A DNA stretch of 64,000 bases, taken from assembly GCA_016710765.1 (NCBI GenBank), contig JADJUJ010000001.1:434001-498000 (forward strand), read 5' to 3'. A model generated the notes under the pieces. It did no database searches. It was not told where the DNA came from and was given only the letters and a program-made list of their open reading frames with translations. This DNA is from Lewinellaceae bacterium. GTDB lineage: Bacteria; Bacteroidota; Bacteroidia; Chitinophagales; Saprospiraceae. This document shows, one piece after another, positions 60,982 to 64,000 of this stretch (its first letter is position 1; each line of letters begins with the position of its first letter). The translations under genes were made by a program, and so were the position numbers.

Positions 60982-61734
60982 TTATTGTGGCATACCGGCA
61001 TCGACCCAGGCTTTCACTTTATTGACATAACAGGTCGACATTTGTCCTCCCCCATCTGGCATGGCCTTGTAGCCGTTCAACCAGGCAACAGAACCGTACA
61101 GCTGCCCCGAAAGTCCCATACTGCGCACTTCATTGTAAGTGGTTAACTTGATGCCACCGGAGGCATTGGCCCCACTGTGGCAACCATTGCATTGATTGGC
61201 CATAAGAGGGGCAATAAAGTTGGTGTACCCCACACCAGTTGTATCACAGCCACCCCAGCCTTCATTGCACTCGTTGTTCAAAGCGCCTTGCTGTATCCAT
61301 TTGTACACGAGGGCCAATTGATCAGCGGTCAGCGGGGCGTCTGGCGCGGGCGGCATCCGGTCACCAGGGTCATTATCAATCATTACTTTGTACAGTTTGC
61401 TGCCACCTGGGTTGCCGGCTTTTACGTTTCCACCAGCCATTACCGTGCTGTAACTGACGGTAACAACACCTTCCTTGTGTGAAATAGCATCATGGCAGCC
61501 TGCCTTGGCACAACTGGCAATCAGCAGGGGCAGCACCTGGTTCTGAAAATAAACAGTGTCGGGGCTGCAGGGCACTCCAGAATAGTCGGCCGTATCAATC
61601 GGAGGATCCGGGATGGTGTCGGTGGGGCCGCCAGGGTTGTCAGACGCCAGTGGCAAAACCAGCTCATGCCGGCAGCTCACCAGGGCAGCGCCGAACAACA
61701 GGGCAAAAAAGAAAATTACTGGAAGAATACGCAT
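60982..61734 (-). CDS. Two-domain cytochrome c-like lipoprotein
   Basis: 250 residues with a lipobox LVSC (Cys21) and a proline-rich linker. Domain one has the haem-type motif C75-AKAG-C80-H81 (four residues between the cysteines) and a later DRMPPAP, a likely Met ligand. Domain two has a normal C182-NG-C185-H186. The C-terminus resembles the family ending VKAWVDAGMP. It is probably a periplasmic or outer-membrane electron carrier. The CX4CH site is non-standard but resembles that of some known multihaem cytochromes. Confidence 0.78.
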   Translation of the reverse strand: MRILPVIFFFALLFGAALVSCRHELVLPLASDNPGGPTDTIPDPPIDTADYSGVPCSPDTVYFQNQVLPLLIASCAKAGCHDAISHKEGVVTVSYSTVMAGGNVKAGNPGGSKLYKVMIDNDPGDRMPPAPDAPLTADQLALVYKWIQQGALNNECNEGWGGCDTTGVGYTNFIAPLMANQCNGCHSGANASGGIKLTTYNEVRSMGLSGQLYGSVAWLNGYKAMPDGGGQMSTCYVNKVKAWVDAGMPQ

Positions 61735-61798
61735 GGTAAAACAGATTTAAGGTTGAAGGACAGGGATTAAGAAAAACCAAAGGTGTTGTTATAAGCAA

Positions 61799-62686
61799 TT
61801 ACAACGTAAAAACCCTGGAAATATTAAAGCCAAGCCGTATGCCCATATTGGACCATTGGTTGGTGGTATGGGTGAAATACTGGTTTTCTAACAGGCCAAA
61901 AGAATTGGTAACAAAAAGCTGGAACACGTGTCCACCTGTTTCAATGTCCCAGCCAACACCCAGGCTGTCGTAGTATTTTTCTCGCGAATATTGCGTTGCG
62001 CGCCAACCGTACTCCAGCGTAATGGCACTTCGTTTCGTCACTTTAAAGCGGGTGGCAGCAGCCACCACCACAGCATCGTTTTTATCCGAAATACGGTCAA
62101 CGAGATTGTAGTGAATATACACTGGCGCAATCTGCAGCGAAAACCGATCGCTGAACTTCCGTCCGATAATTACCTGATGGGCAAACGACATCCGATTCGT
62201 TGCCTGCGCGTATTTGTCAAATCCGTTCACCGCCTTATCGGGGTCTTTTTGCATGGTATAAAACATGCTGGAAAAAAGGGTTACGCTCACCGGCGACCCT
62301 CCTCCCGACATCTGGCGCAGCAGACGGTATTTCAAAAAGCCATCGAGCATTTTTTCATAGGAAGTACGGCCAATACCCACTTCCAAACGCCCGTCGTAGC
62401 TGTACTCCAGCCCCAGGCGGATGCTGGCCCCGCCATCGAGCCCAAAAAAATCGTACCAGCCGCTGTTAAAAGCGCCGAAACGGTGGGAAATTCTAAAATC
62501 GAGGGTACGGCGGCCCGGAACTTCCAGGGTGTGAAAATTGATTAGTCGTGTGCCCTTAAAACTGGCCACCACCGGTTCTTTGACCTTCTCATCGCCCAAC
62601 AGGCCCAATAAATCATCTTGTGCCCTCAAATTCGGGCTGGCACTCCAAACCAGTACCAGGGTGGCGACAATGCGAAACAACTTCAT
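61799..62686 (-). CDS. DUF5777 beta-barrel-like protein
   Basis: 295 residues with a signal peptide (ending LRAQ). The mature chain consists of alternating amphipathic strands: RTLDFRISHRFGAFNSGWYDFFG (split RTLDFRISHRF and GAFNSGWYDFFG), RLEVGIGRTSYEKML, ITLEYGWRATQY, and it ends in an aromatic-poor but strand-like NISRVFTL. DUF5777 proteins are predicted outer-membrane barrels that neighbour cytochrome genes, as here. Confidence 0.82.
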   Translation of the reverse strand: MKLFRIVATLVLVWSASPNLRAQDDLLGLLGDEKVKEPVVASFKGTRLINFHTLEVPGRRTLDFRISHRFGAFNSGWYDFFGLDGGASIRLGLEYSYDGRLEVGIGRTSYEKMLDGFLKYRLLRQMSGGGSPVSVTLFSSMFYTMQKDPDKAVNGFDKYAQATNRMSFAHQVIIGRKFSDRFSLQIAPVYIHYNLVDRISDKNDAVVVAAATRFKVTKRSAITLEYGWRATQYSREKYYDSLGVGWDIETGGHVFQLFVTNSFGLLENQYFTHTTNQWSNMGIRLGFNISRVFTL

Positions 62687-62730
62687 AGGATGTTCAATTA
62701 GGAGTCAGAAAAAAGCGAGAAAAGCAGGGT

Positions 62731-63138
62731 TTAGTTATTCGGCGCCCCGGCCTGTATCCATTTGTATAATTGCGACATATAGCAATCATTGAGCTGGGAG
62801 GCGCTGTTCTTGGGCATCTGCGAGGCGTTACCGTCCCAACTGATGGCACTCCAAAATTTTCCCGTGCCTACGCTCGCATTTACGCCAGCATAAGTGTTCA
62901 GTACCACACCGCCACCCGCACCGGAAGCGTTGTGGCATGAGTTTTCAGATCCACACGAATTTTTAAGGATTGGAACAATATTGGCCTGATAACTCATTGT
63001 CCCGGAGGTATCGCACTGGGTTGCACCCAATAGTGTTTCCGGATGTAATTCCTGGTTATTGTCGTAGTAACAGCCCCCCGAACTCAGGAGTAAGGCTAAC
63101 GGTAAAACACCCCAAAGGAGTTTCCAAGGATTTTTCAT
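62731..63138 (-). CDS. Cytochrome c-like lipoprotein with CX5CH motif
   Basis: 135 residues from the ATG at 63138 (an upstream ATG at 63213 extends beyond the signal). A lipobox SGGC (Cys23) is followed by the possible haem motif C62-GSENS-C68-H69, five residues between the cysteines, and a SQMPK Met. The end LYKWIQAGAPNN is typical of these small cytochrome-like proteins. Whether haem is attached covalently is unknown. Confidence 0.75.
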   Translation of the reverse strand: MKNPWKLLWGVLPLALLLSSGGCYYDNNQELHPETLLGATQCDTSGTMSYQANIVPILKNSCGSENSCHNASGAGGGVVLNTYAGVNASVGTGKFWSAISWDGNASQMPKNSASQLNDCYMSQLYKWIQAGAPNN

Positions 63139-63166
63139 GAATGATCTATTAATAAAGGTGATGGGG

Positions 63167-63536
63167 TTAGTTGTTCGCGGCGCCTTGTAAAATCCAAACG
63201 TAGATTGACGCAATTTGCTGGTCGCTCAGTGGATCGTAAGGGCTTGGCGGCATGGCCTGTTCGCCTGAATACAGGCGGATGACTTCGTACAATTTGCTGC
63301 CGTGCGCATCAGCGGTTTTACGCCCCGCGCTGAAGGAGGTCGTCGTAGCTCAACAACGGAAACAAGTCTGAACTCCCGTCGTGGCAACCCGAGATGGAGC
63401 AGTTTGCGCTGATGATGGGCGAAATCTCTTGTGCATAACTGACAACAGGTACATCTGCCGAAGGGCTAACTTGTTGGGTACATTGCCAGAACGCCAGGAG
63501 TGGCAGAAAGCGTAAAATTTTTATGAAATGTTTCAT
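63167..63536 (-). CDS. Cytochrome c-like lipoprotein with CX4CH motif (frameshift near 63325)
   Basis: About 122 residues after repair. The frame from 63536 (lipobox FWQC, Cys19) carries C46-SISG-C51-H52 and stops at residue 72 because of four C at 63323-63326 (G on the coding strand). With three, the frame continues RKTADAHGSKLYEVIRLYSG, QAMPPSPYDPLSD and ends WILQGAANN at 63167. The DUF5777 and other cytochrome genes follow in the same direction. Confidence 0.78.
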
Positions 63537-63626
63537 GCGGCAAAAATAGATGCGTAAAAAGTATATAACGAACCCATGCAGCTGAATATGTGTGGTAATT
63601 TGCTGAACAGGTAAAAAAGGCGACTG

Positions 63627-63669
63627 AACGGAACGACGATTGAACTTAATTGCAGGATTTCGTTCCGTT
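63627..63669 (-). terminator. Hairpin after the haem-binding-domain gene
   Basis: AACGGAACGA (63627-63636) pairs with TCGTTCCGTT (63660-63669), 10 bases beyond the stop of the gene at 63680 on the minus strand. No T-run, so termination is only suggested. Confidence 0.45.
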
Positions 63670-63679
63670 TGGGTTTAAT

Positions 63680-64000
63680 TCAATCTTTTTCTTCCTGATC
63701 CTCTTCTCCCGATTCGCCATTCCTTCCACCGGCTTCAGCATTCTGGGAGTCAAGCCAACTCAACAAGGTATTGCGCTGTGCTTGAGATAAGCGGGCTTCT
63801 GAATGTATCCATACATAACTGTTTAAGGGCATTTCCCCCTCCCTAACCTTCTCAGCAGCTTCTTCCATCGCCTCGCTCCTGTCTTTTGGCTGCAATGCAC
63901 CAAAAGTAGAAAAATTCAAAGCCTCCCGACCTTCAATGATATGATTCCCGATCCACCAGCTTACTGGCGCTACATGAGCATACCAGGGGGATTTAACTTC
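63680..64000 (-). CDS. Haem-binding-domain protein, N-terminus cut by window edge
   Basis: The minus strand is open from the window edge: 106 residues. It begins with KSPWYAHVAPVSWWIGNHI, then EGREALNFSTF, the conserved part of the Haem_bd domain whose CxxCH motif would lie just upstream, outside the window. A very acidic, glycine-containing tail (NGESGEEDQEEKD) ends it. It is likely a periplasmic c-type cytochrome. It precedes the other cytochrome genes on the same strand, separated by a hairpin. Confidence 0.8.
   Translation of the reverse strand, partial: EVKSPWYAHVAPVSWWIGNHIIEGREALNFSTFGALQPKDRSEAMEEAAEKVREGEMPLNSYVWIHSEARLSQAQRNTLLSWLDSQNAEAGGRNGESGEEDQEEKD

Noticed and set aside
1..64000. 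tRNA, rRNA, insertion sequence or prophage genes
   Set aside because: No clear tRNA T-loop words with pairing stems, rRNA blocks, transposase or phage proteins were found on either strand by eye.

Overview
The window looks like a chromosomal segment of a member of the Bacteroidota, most likely the Saprospiria (Haliscomenobacter/Lewinella/uncultured Saprospiraceae type). The grounds are three proteins with type IX secretion (T9SS) C-terminal sorting domains (CotH-like, subtilisin-like and M64 peptidase), a DUF1501/DUF1800 pair, a DUF5777 beta-barrel with cytochrome lipoproteins, a BlaI/M56 pair, and repeated matches to the Bacteroidota promoter -7 element TAnnTTTG. One of these, ahead of recG, fits the full consensus TTTG-N19-TAnnTTTG. 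The phylum is well supported; the finer placement is inference. No rRNA, tRNA, phage, CRISPR array or transposase gene was seen.

Layout. 0-5.3 kb: a truncated family 2 glycosyltransferase (minus), a possible structured RNA, a TPR protein, then a Wzz-like chain-length protein and a frameshifted O-antigen ligase/polymerase (surface polysaccharide). 5.4-15 kb: a vanadium haloperoxidase-like lipoprotein whose catalytic histidine is replaced, a secreted CotH protein, a PH-like membrane protein, a FadH-like reductase, an S1/P1-type nuclease or phospholipase C and a frameshifted helical protein. 15-25.8 kb: a GH130 lipoprotein, a subtilisin-like protease, a PepD dipeptidase, small exported proteins and an M64 peptidase operon. 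25.9-31.2 kb: housekeeping genes (ABC exporter, RDD protein, RecG, TruC). 31.2-35.4 kb: DUF1761, a Tat-exported flavin amine oxidase translationally coupled to a pentameric ligand-gated ion channel, and a convergent DAO-family oxidase. This is the most striking gene set of the window. 35.5-42.4 kb: an oxidoreductase, an imperfect ~820-bp tandem duplication ending in the 3' part of a DUF1501 gene, DUF1800 and a large helical protein. 42.8-50 kb: a serine hydrolase, then a compact six-gene cassette centred on an HTTM membrane protein. 50-56.4 kb: hydrolase, oxidoreductase, Ogt and a BlaI/M56 regulatory pair with two palindromic operators. 56.5-64 kb: a GH3/exported/SUKH-like overlapping operon, then YceI, three cytochrome-like lipoproteins with non-standard haem motifs, a DUF5777 barrel and a truncated haem-binding-domain protein.

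Six genes are broken by one base each, nearly always in a short homopolymer, and the first copy of the tandem duplication carries a net 11-base loss relative to the second. This pattern suggests residual sequencing or assembly errors, so I annotate these as single genes with a frameshift rather than as pseudogenes. Many intergenic spaces between converging genes hold long imperfect hairpins whose arms are themselves short repeated words.
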